64,000 nucleotides of DNA, taken from assembly GCA_048013815.1 (NCBI GenBank), contig CM106585.1, forward strand, positions 11,594,001-11,658,000, given 5' to 3'. Made by a program: the position numbers and the translations under genes. The notes under the pieces were generated by a model. That model did not search any database. It saw nothing but the letters and a program-made list of their open reading frames with translations, and was not told the DNA's origin. The stretch comes from Setoptus koraiensis (Eukaryota; Arthropoda). Shown piece after piece: positions 52,980-64,000 of this stretch. Each line of letters opens with the position of its first letter. Within the stretch, counting starts at the first letter, position 1.

Positions 52980-53997
52980 CATAACGATTTCCGTTGTCCC
53001 CTTCCTCTACAATAAATGTCTAATCATGACGCTCAGCTTTTTTCTCAAATGGTTAGATGAAATTTCCATTTCGAATGTCGTATTTGAGATTCTTTTTTTT
53101 TGACCATGTATTGTAAAACATAAATAATTCAGCTCGATACCTGTTTGATGTGGATCAATATAGAGCAGTACCATTGTCCAATAGTAAGGTCTAATAGTCG
53201 AAATCAGTGACTACTAAAATAACGAATTGTTCGAAACAATCAAAGATCATAAAAATGAACTGACCAAATAACAAACGCATTGAATGATAGTGTTTTCAAT
53301 CAACGAATCGGCAAGTAGTTACAACGTTTTATGGCTGGTAGACATGTAGAATACCAATATCGAATTCAAATGAAACTATTGTCTCGGTGTGTAAAACCAA
53401 ACCGTTCGTTGCATTATGCAAACGTATTGCTGTTCTAAATAAATAATAATAGTTATTGTTGTTGGTGTTGTTGTTATGCAACCGTAATATGTTTTTATGC
53501 TGGTGACTATGATATATGGTTTGTGATATTTTATTAGAGGGTATCCGGGCCTAATCTCAAGAGTATCATGATATCAGAATTTATTTATTTACTATATTAT
53601 ACTGCCAAGGTTCGAAGGGCTTGTGACGGCTAGCAGTTAGCATGAGGCAGGTAGAAAGCAGACCTTTTCCAGCAGTCCTGCTGGCGCTCTCTGCTTGCAT
53701 GATTCGAGTGGCAGCTGATTCCATGGTGCAATGATTCCCGAACAAGCCACCGAATCACACCTTCATATTCTCTAGTTATTGGAGCCTGATCAGTTAATTA
53801 GGGTAGAAAGACTCTTCTATTGTTGTCAGTTTAACTTTTTTTCACCTCATGATTGAATCTACTTGTACCTTACTCAGACCTTCTTAATTTAATATTTCAA
53901 TAGAGTTCATTTGATCACTGTGAGTAGTCTGATACCTGTCTGAAGGCTCATTTAATACTATCCCAATAGTTTTTGCAAGATAAATTATTACATCAGT
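52980..53997. other. Intergenic, nAChR 3' UTR and PRPF38B promoter
   Basis: AT-rich. Several AATAAA-like words occur near 53440. A CAGCAGTCCTGCTGGCGC segment at about 53670 is a short imperfect fold-back. No coding sequence was recognised. Confidence 0.4.
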
Positions 53998-55107
53998 ATG
54001 GAACAGGTGGTTAAGTCGGAAGATTCAGAACTGTCCCAAGATTGTACAAATGGAGCACAACCAAGCAAGCACGGCAACATCCTGCCAGTTTATTGCAACG
54101 AGCGAACTATGTCGCTCAATCCCTTAATTCATACAAACATAATACAGTCACCCTATTTCAAGTCATTGTATGAATTGAAGACCTACCATGAAGTCATCGA
54201 TGAAATCTACAACAAAGTTCAACACTTGGAACCATGGGAAAGGGGTTCCAGAAGACCCGAGTCTGGCAATAGAAGTGTGTCCGTTCGTGGAGTTGCTGCA
54301 GGTGGGATAGTATCTTCAGCGTTCTGTTTATTGTATAAATTATTCACACTAAAACTCACCAAGAAACAGTTGCACGGTCTTCTGAAACACCCGGATTCAC
54401 CATATATTAGAGGTCTGGGATTTCTATACATTCGATACACGATTCCACCCAAAGACTTTTGGGAGTGGTTCGAACCATATCTAGAGGATCAAGAGAAACT
54501 AGATTTAAAGGCCGGTGGTGGACAAGACACCAAGATAGGTGAAATGTGCAGGCATTTGCTCACAAAACTCGATTGGTTCACTACTTTGTTTCCACGTATA
54601 CCAGTTCCTATGCAGAAAGAGATAGAGAGGCATTTACAAAATTACGATGATCAGCATCATAGAGAGGCCAGTAGGAATTCCGATCAATCAAATCACAAGA
54701 GATATGATGATAATCATAAGAAAAACCATCTAAGTAATCAAGGTCATGGACACAGGTATGACAATGATAGGCATCGAGCAACCTCAGAGGATTCAAGACA
54801 CGCGTATCGAGATGGTAGTCCAAGAAATCGGTCTAATGACTCTCACAGGGGACACCACGATCGAGATAGTGTAAGGGCAAAGACAAGAGATTATTCACGA
54901 GAGAGGAAATATGACCAACATGATCGTGGAAACTACGGATCCGGTGATAGTTGGCGAAATCGTGATAATCATCGTGACAATGGTAGGAGGCATCATGATC
55001 ATCAAGGACAACATTCTCGTAGCCATCACCACGAGTCATCAAGACATTCGGCCAGGGGTTACAGGTCACATCGCAGCAGATCTAGATCGCCTAGGGAGAG
55101 ACGATAG
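53998..55107 (+). CDS. PRPF38B: Pre-mRNA-splicing factor 38B (PRPF38B)
   Basis: A spliceosomal protein of the PRP38 family. The single exon encodes 369 residues. The PRP38 domain covers about residues 35-210: MSLNPLIHTNIIQSPYFKSL, YHEVIDEIYNKVQHLEPWE, AAGGIVSSAFCLLYKLFTLKLT, DSPYIRGLGFLYIRYT, WFEPYLEDQEKL and the end FPRIPVPMQKEIERHL. The rest is a His/Arg/Asp/Ser-rich tail with RSRSRSPRERR at the C-terminus, as in SR-like members of the family. An AATAAA follows at 55309. Confidence 0.96.
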   Translation: MEQVVKSEDSELSQDCTNGAQPSKHGNILPVYCNERTMSLNPLIHTNIIQSPYFKSLYELKTYHEVIDEIYNKVQHLEPWERGSRRPESGNRSVSVRGVAAGGIVSSAFCLLYKLFTLKLTKKQLHGLLKHPDSPYIRGLGFLYIRYTIPPKDFWEWFEPYLEDQEKLDLKAGGGQDTKIGEMCRHLLTKLDWFTTLFPRIPVPMQKEIERHLQNYDDQHHREASRNSDQSNHKRYDDNHKKNHLSNQGHGHRYDNDRHRATSEDSRHAYRDGSPRNRSNDSHRGHHDRDSVRAKTRDYSRERKYDQHDRGNYGSGDSWRNRDNHRDNGRRHHDHQGQHSRSHHHESSRHSARGYRSHRSRSRSPRERR

Positions 55108-55832
55108 AATTCTGCTCATCAATACTTAGACTGTAAGCAAGTGATGAGGATTGATGTATCCTTCAAAAACGTTTCTAGATAAAAACAAGATTGATATTTC
55201 CACTTAGAAGGAACCCATACTCCGATTTCGCTAGACTACTGTATGTTTTACTAGTTGACACAGTCATTCTCGCTACCCCTTTGTTAGCGACTATGATTTC
55301 TGATTCTCAATAAACTAATTTAGATAAAAGATTGACTTATCATATATAAGTTTTCAAGATTAGTTGGCTCATGTTTGTCACACAACTTCTTTCAAGTCTA
55401 GATAGGCTCAAATTGCGCGCGCTTCACCTCATTGAAACTACCGCTCGAATGCAATATCTTCTAGACCAACCTTCACTATTGGATCAAGGTTAATATTTGC
55501 TTCGCCTCTAAGGATGCCCTTTTAGATGTAATAGCTTTTGTGAGTCGTTGACGGATACCAATGGGGATTCGATGCGAAGGATCTCGATCAGATAAACGTC
55601 TTTTTGGAACAGTTTTATGATCAAGAAATATTATAAGACTGGAACAATCAAAACTAGTCCAACATGGAATGAGTGCATGCACTTGGAGCTTCATTCACAT
55701 AGTCAGTGACATATAGGCACTGAGAAGTCATGCAGCAATTTGACGATACGATAGCAAAAATGATCGAATTGTTCAGGTAGAGACTAACAAATTAATTACG
55801 AAACTTGTCACTACAAACAATAATAATTCACA
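55108..55832. other. Intergenic between PRPF38B and malic enzyme
   Basis: It contains AATAAA at 55309-55314 for PRPF38B. The minus-strand open frame at 55476-55694 has no family resemblance. The rest is the likely malic enzyme promoter. Confidence 0.4.
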
Positions 55833-57994
55833 ATGGCTCAATTAGTACAGAAACTCATGGAATGTAACAGTAAGTAATAAATAATAGTGGTCTAGCCCCC
55901 TATGAGACGAGTAAGAATAAATCTTTCTTACACATACCAACAATACTTTATTCCATATACACAGAGTATCCACAAAGATGGATGCAAGAACTCAGTTTAT
56001 GTTCAAGGTGTGCGCTAGCCAGTATGGACGATCATAACCCTAGAAAATCTCATCTCAATGGACTTATCTGCAGGAATAGGTTCACTACACTATCTTCACA
56101 AGATGCCATCAACATCAATCGCCGAGCTAAACATGATTCTTATTGGCTTGGCGGAACTACCTCAATCACTTCTAAGAGTTTGACTCAAAATTTTAAAAGA
56201 GTCTCTGTAGCTCTTAAGCATACCTATAGTAATCATTTGCGTGGTGCCGAACTACTTAAGGACAATGCTGCAACTAAAGTGAGTATAACAATCCAATCAA
56301 ATCTTTCAACCTTGTTCGCAATTCGCAATGCTCATTCTATATCCTTTTTACTACTTTTGTTTATAATGTAATAGGGTTTGGCGTTCGATGAAGAAGAAAG
56401 AATAGCTTTGGGTATACTTGGACTACTACCTCCAGGTCATAGAACCCAGGAAGTTCAGGTGCAGACAGCAATGAACTACATTAATACCACAGATGACGAT
56501 CTGAAAAAGTATACCTATTTACGTAATCTGAAAGATTACAACGAAAGGATGTTCTACAGGACCCTAGCAGAAAATGTAGAGGCTTTGATGCCTATCGTTT
56601 ACACTCCTGTAGTAGGTTTGGCTTGCCAAAAGTACAGTCATATCTATCTAAGACCGAGAGGACTATTCGTAACTATGAATGACCTCGGCCGAGTATCGCA
56701 AGTGATAGCAAATTGGCCAGAGGACAATGTTCACGCGATAGTTGTAACCGATGGCGAACGCATACTTGGGCTAGGTGATCTTGGTGCCAACGGAATGGGT
56801 ATCAGCATTGGAAAACTCTCCTTGTATACTGCTTTGGCCGGTATACCACCACACACAGTATTACCCGTTTGCTTGGACGTAGGAACGAATAATCAATCTT
56901 TATTAGACGATCCATTCTACATAGGATTGCGCCAACTGAGAGAAAGAGGAAAAAAGTATCATCAATTGATTGATGAATTTATGGAAGCTGTCGTGAAACG
57001 CTTTGGACAATCTTGTCTGATACAATTTGAAGATTTCGCAAATGCGAACGCTTTCTCTATCTTGGAAAAATATCGTGGACGTTACTGCACATTTAATGAT
57101 GATATTCAGGGTACCGCATCAGTTTGTGTTTCGGGCATGCTGTCTGCAGCGAAATTGATTTCGACAAATATAGCCGATCACACATTTTTATTCTTCGGAG
57201 CTGGCGAGGCGAATCTTGGAACAGCGGCATTGTTAGTAGAAGCGCTCATGGACAAAGGCTTGAATAAAGAGGAGGCCAAACAAAGAATATGGATGATGGA
57301 CGCGAATGGATTGGTGGTTAGTAGTCGAGATGTCAGTAAATGGTCTAGTCATGTAGCAGACTTTGCACACGAGGCTCCTCACTTGACAGACATGGGCGAA
57401 ATATTGGATCTAGTCAAACCCACGGCTTTAATTGGAGCCTCGGCTGCTTCAGGTGCATTTAATGAGGAGGTACTTCGAAAGATGGCTACGTTGAACGAAC
57501 GACCCATTGTGTTTGCTCTGAGTAACCCAACATCCAAAGCCGAATGCACTGCACAGCAAGCATACCAGTACACTGATGGTAGATGTATTTTTGCATCTGG
57601 ATCTCCGTTCGACCCTGTAGAGTACAATGGCAAAAAATACACAATTGGTCAGGGCAATAATGCGTATATATTTCCGGGTATTGCTCTTGCAGTGATGGCA
57701 TCTCAGGCACCTAGTATATCAGAGAAAGTATTTCTGGTAGCAGCACAAGCACTTAGTGACCAAGTTAATGAGTCGGAGGGCTTGGAAAATCTAGTCTATC
57801 CTAAGATAGGACGGATAAGAGAAGTAACGCTTCATGTGGCGGCAAAGGTCATGGAGTACTTTTATGAAGAGGGCTTGGCAAATTACCTTTTTGAGCCAAA
57901 AGATAAATTATCTTTCTTACGAGATATACAGTATAACTATAATTATGATAAAGGAAAAGAAGAGACCAACAAAAATGATGCTTCTGCTTGCTAA
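55833..57994 (+). CDS. ME: Malic enzyme (NAD(P)+-dependent malate dehydrogenase, decarboxylating)
   Basis: Converts malate to pyruvate and CO2 with reduction of NAD(P)+. Exons 55833-55869, 55965-56278 and 56375-57994 join to 656 residues. The first exon (MAQLVQKLMECN) was found by splice logic: ACA|GTAAGT to ACAG|AG restores the frame into KYPQRWMQELS. The catalytic body begins at GLAFDEEER (about 118), about 90 residues later than in human ME1/ME2. Signature segments are MPIVYTPVVGLAC, VVTDGERILGLGDLG, FEDFANANAF, CTFNDDIQGTASV, a FFGAGEANLG nucleotide motif and ALSNPTSKAECTAQQAY. Metal/substrate residues of the EDF and DD motifs are intact. The long N-terminus contains Cys-x2-Cys and no clear amphipathic presequence, so cytosolic versus mitochondrial placement is open. 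Introns are 95 and 96 nt. Confidence 0.95.
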
Positions 57995-58103
57995 GTATAT
58001 ATCATCCTCAAGTCAACCCAACTCATATCCAATGACGGGAATGTTTGAATCTCGTATTGTTAATATTGTTGTTATTAGATTAAAATTCTAATGTAGAACT
58101 CAA

Positions 58104-58421
58104 TCATCTGTTTCTATATGTTTCCTGGTTGGGTTTGTTTGTGATGGAGTGCTTTTTCGCGACGTTTTTGCTTGTTATTTCGACCATTTGTCTCGAATTG
58201 CCCTCAAGGTCATCGAGTAGTTGTTTAACTTCAAGGTAAAACGAGGCCTTGGTTGCGGCGGCTAGCTCACGTTGAGCCAACAAATTGCGAACCGAGTTCT
58301 CTAGGCGCTGTATCTCATTCTTCAGCTGGTCATTTGTAATTTTCAGATGTCGCTTTTGTTCTTGGTAGCTGTTTAATAATTTTTTTATTTCCATTTTCTC
58401 CAGGGCTTCCTCGTCATACAT
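58104..58421 (-). CDS. Small coiled-coil protein, unassigned
   Basis: A 105-residue single-exon frame. Residues 5-80 show a strong heptad pattern (IKKLLNSYQEQKRHLKITND, LKNEIQRLENSVRNLLAQRE, FYLEVKQLLDDLEGNSRQM), then a basic tail. The family is not recognised; many small cytoskeletal, trafficking and kinetochore proteins look alike. It is convergent with malic enzyme (109 bp) and upstream-divergent from the KIAA0513-like gene. Confidence 0.6.
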   Translation of the reverse strand: MYDEEALEKMEIKKLLNSYQEQKRHLKITNDQLKNEIQRLENSVRNLLAQRELAAATKASFYLEVKQLLDDLEGNSRQMVEITSKNVAKKHSITNKPNQETYRNR

Positions 58422-58890
58422 GATTAAAAATTTTGTGAATTGTAAGCTGCTAATAAAAACCTTGGATTATCCTGGGGTTTGTTGTTGTTCTCTCTACTTT
58501 TCCAGAGATTTTGGATGTTTTGTGTAAGTACGTGTGACGGATGATCGTAAAGAGGCGCGCATAGTGTATCTGAGTCGGTACAATCACCACACGAGGGATT
58601 TGGGCGGTCTCGAGAAGAAGCGACTCTAGAGGCCCTCTGGTGCAAGATGGTCAAAACGAGAAAAAAAACCGCCCCCTCAAAAACAGAACAAACATATGAT
58701 TCATATGATACGAACAGCTCGTCTTGAGATATTAAGCTATCCGATTGTCCGACAATAACTATTGACTGACAATAGTAATAATAATAACAACAATACCAAC
58801 GGCAACAATCTAAGGTTCGTTATAGTGGCCTGTGGATATGTTCATTGTTTACAATCAGTGTGATCGGATCTGATCAAACGAGGAGATGCC
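58422..58890. promoter_or_regulatory. Divergent promoter, coiled-coil gene (-) and KIAA0513-like (+)
   Basis: 469 bp between divergent starts, with AAT/AAC-rich sequence near 58765-58810. No coding potential was recognised in it. Confidence 0.4.
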
Positions 58891-59889
58891 ATGTCCAACC
58901 CGGACACCACATCCACCACATCACTAACGAATGAGGAGAAACAACAAAAACTTCGTGCAGATATTAGATCCTTTGTAGTGACAGTATTTCAGGATAGTCA
59001 ATCTATCTCGCTAACAGAGAAAGCAAAATTTGGCAAATTGGTCAGACATCCGGAGGCCCGACTATGGTTTGCGCAATTTGTTGACGAATACAGAGTCAAT
59101 AGTAAGCTAGTGAGCGAATTGACATTCTATAGTTTGGCTCAATATTTTTCAATTGTACTCTTTGAATGCCTTGCAGAGGAAGATTTTCAACCTGCCAAAA
59201 TAATTATGAACATGATGTTCACCTACTATTATCATGTAACAACTACAACAAGCAACGCCAACTCAACGCAACCGACTACTACTCAGTCAACAGGACAACA
59301 ACACACTAATGGCAATTCTGATCCTTCCAGTCATCAACAAGTTTACTTATACCAATTCTTGAAAGATCAACAGATATTCAAATCAATTAGATTTTGGACA
59401 TCGGCCTTCTATGAATCGGTCATATCAGAACGCAATAATCATCAAGTCTTTAAACCTGATCCCTCGCCAAAAGGTGCCATAGATTCGGTGCTTGGTTCAA
59501 GTGAATCAAGTCACCAGACATCGGATGACCAGATGACACCAAAATTGTCTAGCAACAAAAAAGTGTCCCAGGACAAACGCATCGAGGAACTTAAATGCAA
59601 CAGAAACATAACATTCGGACTTTTAGGCTCATTCATTCACAACATGATGTTACTGGGATTGTCTCAATCGTTTTGCCAGGAATTTCTAGACAAGCATTCG
59701 ACCATTGCTGGCCTAGACAAAGAGCAAACGGATGCATTGTATGGTAATCTCAGTTCAATGTTCAATAGTATTTCGGAGGAACAACAACAAAATCCCAAGG
59801 CTGCATCCAAACCAACTCCCCTGTTTCGGAAGCCACTCTCATTCAGCATAAAAAATCCTACCCTCCATTACAGACCTAAGTTTCTATGA
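58891..59889 (+). CDS. KIAA0513: KIAA0513-like protein (SBF2-domain)
   Basis: A cytoplasmic protein of uncertain role; the human homologue is linked to signalling and cytoskeletal partners. The single exon encodes 332 residues. Conserved segments are ARLWFAQFVDEYRVNSKLVS, FYSLAQYFSIVLFECLAEED, FQPAKIIMNMMFTYYYHV, YLYQFLKDQQIFKSIRFW, TSAFYESVISERN, NITFGLLGSFIHNMMLLGLS and FLDKHSTIAGLDKEQ. A Thr/Ser/Gln-rich insert at about 112-146 and a Ser-rich stretch at about 190-225 separate the blocks. It has no membrane segment. I first weighed other helical families, but the block order fits KIAA0513 best. Confidence 0.85.
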   Translation: MSNPDTTSTTSLTNEEKQQKLRADIRSFVVTVFQDSQSISLTEKAKFGKLVRHPEARLWFAQFVDEYRVNSKLVSELTFYSLAQYFSIVLFECLAEEDFQPAKIIMNMMFTYYYHVTTTTSNANSTQPTTTQSTGQQHTNGNSDPSSHQQVYLYQFLKDQQIFKSIRFWTSAFYESVISERNNHQVFKPDPSPKGAIDSVLGSSESSHQTSDDQMTPKLSSNKKVSQDKRIEELKCNRNITFGLLGSFIHNMMLLGLSQSFCQEFLDKHSTIAGLDKEQTDALYGNLSSMFNSISEEQQQNPKAASKPTPLFRKPLSFSIKNPTLHYRPKFL

Positions 59890-60412
59890 ATCGAACGATC
59901 AACACACCTTCCAGATACTTATAAGTGACTAAAGAAACAAACATAAACAAAAAGAATTCTACATATATGTGTATAGCAATCGTAAGTGCCAAAACAAGTG
60001 TAAACAGAGTGACGCGAATTGTTGATTTTGATGCTCTTTCTATAATATACTTATCTATTATTATATTTATTATTTCAAACTATACACCAGCGTACAAGTG
60101 AGTGTACATATGCGAATTATTAATAAAGACTACAAAATGCAAAAATCTCTTTGGCTTTCAAATGATCAGCAATAATAGTTGCAAAAGATTTTTCCCATTG
60201 CTCTTCCTTCTGCCTCTCAATATTGTACTATTAAACTACTACTACTTTATTGTTGTTATCGTTGGTTTGGTTGGTTGTTCACGCGGGAATCTCCTTTAGT
60301 TGAGTGGTTTTGGTTCGCACTCGGGATAACGGTTTGCTTATTGATGGCAATGTGAAAACAAGAAACACACTGGGGCTCCTGGGCAAGACATGTTTGTGGT
60401 ATGATCAAAAGA
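59890..60412. other. Convergent 3' region, KIAA0513-like and SLC17-like genes
   Basis: AATAAA at 60122-60127 probably ends the KIAA0513-like transcript. A 36-nt copy (60336-60371) of a sequence also found at 63021-63056 lies here. Confidence 0.45.
60336..60371 (+). repeat. 36-nt direct repeat, copy 1
   Basis: Matches 63021-63056 at 31 of 36 positions (core TATTGATGGC, ATGT, AAAACAAG, ACACACT). The two copies flank the SLC17-like gene in the same orientation. Confidence 0.5.
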
Positions 60413-62547
60413 TCAGGGATCTTGTGAGTTTTTGTTGGCTGTGCTACTCGGTGTAGTCTGTTTCAGTGCCAAGAAAGAAACGAAACCCATAAAGTTAACA
60501 ACACCAAAGCAAGTGAACAACCAATTCCAAGCAGTTTGTGTGCCACCCTAAATTTTGATTGATAATTGATTGATTCACAGAGATACACAGATATTGGTCT
60601 GAGTCAATGATGCAGGTTCTATAATATGAAAATTTGTTTCTCGCCCGGGAATGCTTACCGTCGCATCAAATACCAAGCCAATACAGCAACAAAACAAAGG
60701 TATCAAGCCGCAACTCATGGTATTATATACACTGAACATGGCTCCGCTGAGACCAGCCTGGCTCCAGTCATCCATAATTGTGCCCATCAAGGCTAGGTCC
60801 GTGGCGGAATGGAGAGCCTTGTTGAATGAAAATACTATGCTTTCCCCACGATTGATAAATGTCGGTAGTATCCAAGTTATGAGAGAACCAGTGGAGGCTA
60901 ATTGGTGTGTTTGACGAAAGAGAAAACAACGATACATAGATAACAAAATTGTCAATATCTTGATCGTCTTCAGGAAGCTCTCTGTGGCATAGCCGATACA
61001 GTGTGAAAAGTTTACATATTGTTGTAAATCTTTCATTTGTTCTATGTTGTTCTCACCTATACCATATACCATGGTTCTAGCTTTGTACCCTGACCATTTC
61101 AATTTGAGCATGAGAAATTCTAACAATTCAGTGGCCCAAATTATCGCCAACGAAGAGGCAAACTGTATGACAGTGCATGCCAAACCGATAGATGCCATGT
61201 CCATTCTCTGGACCACACTTAAATAGGTTGGTAAAAAGTTATTGAAAGAAATTCCTGTGCCATTGTAGATAACAAAACTCGCCATCAATAGATAAAAGTT
61301 TCTTGAGCCAAACAACTTTGTCCAGGGGGCGGAAGATACTTCAGATTCACCCTCTTTGGATGATTTAAACGCTCTCTTCGACAGAATAATTTTCAGTTCT
61401 CTTTGACTAATAAGCCAGCATTCTTCTGGTGAATTTCTCACTACTATGACCCAAAATACCAACCATACAGCCCCCATGAAACAAAATCCATAGAAGGACC
61501 ATGACCAGTGATAAGAGCAGAGCCAACTCGTGATCAACGGCGTGATTGAGCAGCCACCAATGTCGAAGAATTGCATCATCGCCAGGGCCCTCGTATTCTC
61601 GTGCGAGGGTAACCATTTATCAATCATACCTAACGAAAAAATTGTTTTGATGCATCAATTTAAGCATATTGATTATTTGTGTCACATAGTCATCATCATT
61701 CGATGATTGTCACATCGTGATTTGATTCTGGTGAATCAATCAGTTGTCGATATCCAGTGTTGCTATTTTTACTTTTTACGTCAATCTTACCGAAAAATAT
61801 CGGATAACAAGCAGACCCTCCAAGACCCATGAAAAATCTCAGTACAGCCATCCATTGCCAGCCGAAATAGACCGCGCTCGGCATGAGAGCTATTGTAATC
61901 AGAGTAACCAATTGCGATAATATAATTGGCATGTAAACTCCATGCTTACCAGCCCAGTGCGACAGGTGAATTTGGGGCAACTTTGCGTAGATTTGTCGGC
62001 AAAGGAGAGATCACAAATGCTGAATCAACTCTGCATAGTTTAGCCAACTGCAAGAAACTTTTTTGTTTTTACTTACAGTATAACCAATGTAATAAATATT
62101 TATAATCAGACTTTGTACGAAGTTTGACCAAACAAATTCTCCATCGACAACGGAAACTAACTCTGAAGTTGGATCCTCCGCATCTCCGAATGGATGCTCT
62201 AAATTATTGACAGCAGTATGATTGACCATCTTAACAATGGCCACTGTCATTGATAGACGCAACATAAACAATAGAGCCAGTCCGGTGGAGGCCAAAAACA
62301 TGACTATCCATCTGGTGTGATGGAAAATCTTGTTTGGCCACTGACGTTGAGCTATGAGGCTCTCAGACAATTCAAAAGTTTCTATCGACTTTTGTTTCTC
62401 CATTTTGCTCGAAACGCTAACTCCATTTCTCTTATTGATGCTGTTTCTAAGTTCTCGACCTGGACTATCTGGCATAGAACGCGTGGCTGAGTCGTTTGTT
62501 TCGTCATTTGAGAGGGCACCATCATTTTGAATTGAATTCAATGCCAT
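60413..62547 (-). CDS. SLC17-like major facilitator transporter
   Basis: A membrane carrier most like the anion/phosphate/sialin-VGLUT (SLC17) branch; substrate unknown. Five exons (62547-62077, 61980-61791, 61629-61057, 60897-60659, 60547-60413), all GT-AG, join in phase to 535 residues. The N-terminal 75 residues are hydrophilic. Then follow TM1 (IVMFLASTGLALLFMLRLSMTV), a loop with NHT, and further hydrophobic segments. SLC17-type signatures are RLSMTVAIVKMVN, FFMGLGGSACYPIFFG, KWLPSHENTRALAMMQF and LITSWLCSYHWSWSFYGF. The last exon adds NWLFTCFGVVNFMGFVSFLAL and a polar tail. It was identified by splicing ACG|GTAAGC to TTTAG|GGT, so reading on past 60659 would give a false C-terminus. Membrane segment count is about 12 by eye. 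Confidence 0.85.
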
Positions 62548-64000
62548 TTTGACTACTGCAATTTATTGCCGATGGAAAAACTGTCTTGTTACTGTCGTTC
62601 TCTGAAAACTTGTATCATTTATTCTTTAAATAAACAAAAAATTTCTCGCCAACGCGGAGATTGCCTTCAAACTCCAACTAGCTGAGAGAATTTGCCGCTG
62701 TGTGATATCGACGACAGTTCATAACAAACAGTCCATGGCTACAATAAGAGAGTGATCAAATAAATTCTCTCGTCTGATGTAATGACGCCAATTGATTGGG
62801 TAAGTGTTTATAGTAAGGTTTATAGTGACACTTGTTGACATGTTTAATGGCCAGCTTAACGTTTAATCCGTTGCCAACGAAAATTGTTGTCTATCATAGT
62901 GGCGCGATCAAGAAATGAAACCATATGAAACTATTCGCAAGAGAATTGCGCAATGCTGTTGTCTGTCTGAGCGTTTGATACACTTGTCTGGATAAGCTAT
63001 GGCATAGGCATAAATAATAAGCATATTGATGGCGATGTAAAAACAAGCGACACACTTATTAAAACACTGACGTTTTTATTAATATAATTATCGATTAATA
63101 ATAATTGTCAGCAATATAAGTTTATTTGATACCATAGACATCGTTGGATTTAGGCGAGATGCGCCGGTTGCCAAACACTCAAATCGACATAGACTACACT
63201 ACAGATTTACTACAGACAGGGGTCAATATGAGGCCGAACAATGATCTCAACTTGAGATTGTCAAGGCACAATTATAGTATCGGTGTTGATTGGAGCATTA
63301 TGAGCATTATCCAGCATTATCTCACAGCGCTTACCTGTTGCAACAATGTGTCACGCAATCGTTGTGACCCTGGCCTGTTTACCGGCTGCCTACTGGCGAG
63401 GGAAAGTTTTACAGAAGGAATTCTGTCAAGTGGCAACCTCTTGACGGCAATAAAGACTCTTTATTAATGAGACGTCGGCGGCCGCAGTGAATTAATTTGT
63501 TTTGATTAACAGGTTGTATGGGGTCAGCGCCTACAACGGCACAACAACAAATGATACAACGAATGATATAGGAGGCACGAGCATGTGCAAATTATCATGA
63601 AAGATGCAAATTGATTTTTGAGCATATTATTTGTTATTACCATGTTACGACACCGACGAGCTTTTTGCGCAAGTCATGCACAACAGCAGCAACAACAACA
63701 ACAACATTACCAGAAAGTAACTCGCTTATTAGCATGCAAACAAATTATGGGTCAGCGCCACCAGAACAAGGCTGGCTGTGGGATGGGGGAGGCTGTTGTT
63801 GTTAATTGTTGTTATCACGAGTTTCGCTACTTTAATGATGGATTATTTGTGTAAAAAGTATCAAAAAAGAAAGATTGTTGCCATCTATCAGGCATTGGTG
63901 TGTGATAATATTGCCTCATGTCTCATGTCTCATGTCTTATGCCTTATACACACACACACAAGTGACTTTACTGGCTATACTGTTGGCACTTTGGCTGGCT
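62548..64000. other. Upstream of the SLC17-like gene; no gene recognised
   Basis: The likely promoter of the transporter is followed by AT-rich sequence. It contains the second copy of the 36-nt repeat (63021-63056), an inverted AATAAAGACTCTTTATT at about 63450-63466, and (CAA/CAG)n tracts at about 63682-63706. The open frame 63144-63467 was not convincing. Towards 64000 the sequence again becomes microsatellite-rich. Confidence 0.35.
63021..63056 (+). repeat. 36-nt direct repeat, copy 2
   Basis: Second copy of the element at 60336-60371, 31 of 36 identical by eye. No similarity was seen beyond these borders. Confidence 0.5.

Noticed and set aside
63144-63467. 107-codon frame at the right end
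   Set aside because: No family resemblance and no splice context; its only upstream start is TTG, or an ATG at 63159. Could be chance.

Overview
The window is nuclear DNA of an invertebrate animal, most likely an arthropod. The evidence is spliced GT-AG genes for a conventional protein kinase C, a nicotinic acetylcholine receptor alpha subunit, a quiver/sleepless-type Ly6 protein and a KIAA0513 homologue, with no operons or bacterial features. Most housekeeping genes (TPST, mitochondrial DnaJ, MRPL4, PRPF38B, KIAA0513-like) are single-exon, which points to a lineage with heavy intron loss. Acariform, perhaps eriophyoid, mites fit this, but that assignment is inference. A run of exactly 500 N (49372-49871) is a scaffold gap.

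Positions 1-35087 are one gene, a conventional PKC on the + strand. Its N-terminal extension, pseudosubstrate, C1A, C1B and C2 domains and the start of the kinase lie in one 2.3 kb exon. The rest of the kinase is split by three introns of about 10.6, 8.7 and 10.6 kb. These introns are rich in GGCC/CGGCC words and contain many short tandem arrays and perfect fold-back hairpins. I found no convincing nested gene in them.

Positions 35.8-64 kb are AT-richer and gene-dense: ZC3H15 (-), TPST (+), SURF6 (-), mitochondrial DnaJ/Tid1 (+), an unassigned PPxY protein (+), a SURF6 N-terminal-like small protein (-), a quiver-type Ly6 protein (+), a small basic protein (-), MRPL4 (+), UQCRB (-), the gap, nAChR alpha (+), PRPF38B (+), malic enzyme (+), a small coiled-coil protein (-), KIAA0513-like (+) and an SLC17-like transporter (-). 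Introns here are about 85-230 nt.

The most unusual signal is that the mitochondrial DnaJ gene (41186) begins with about 70 codons, plus 5' leader and apparently promoter, homologous to the start of MRPL4 6.5 kb away. Part of that shared stretch matches the mature N-terminal region of uL4m in other animals, so MRPL4 looks like the donor and DnaJ the recipient. A second partial duplication, of the SURF6 N-terminus, lies in the same interval. The DnaJ reading frame also stays open for 80 codons after its UGA-C stop and encodes a transmembrane tail ahead of the only nearby AATAAA.

Mitochondrial functions cluster in this half (DnaJA3, MRPL4, UQCRB, possibly malic enzyme). A Ly6 protein of a family known to modulate nicotinic receptors sits 3 kb upstream of an nAChR gene.
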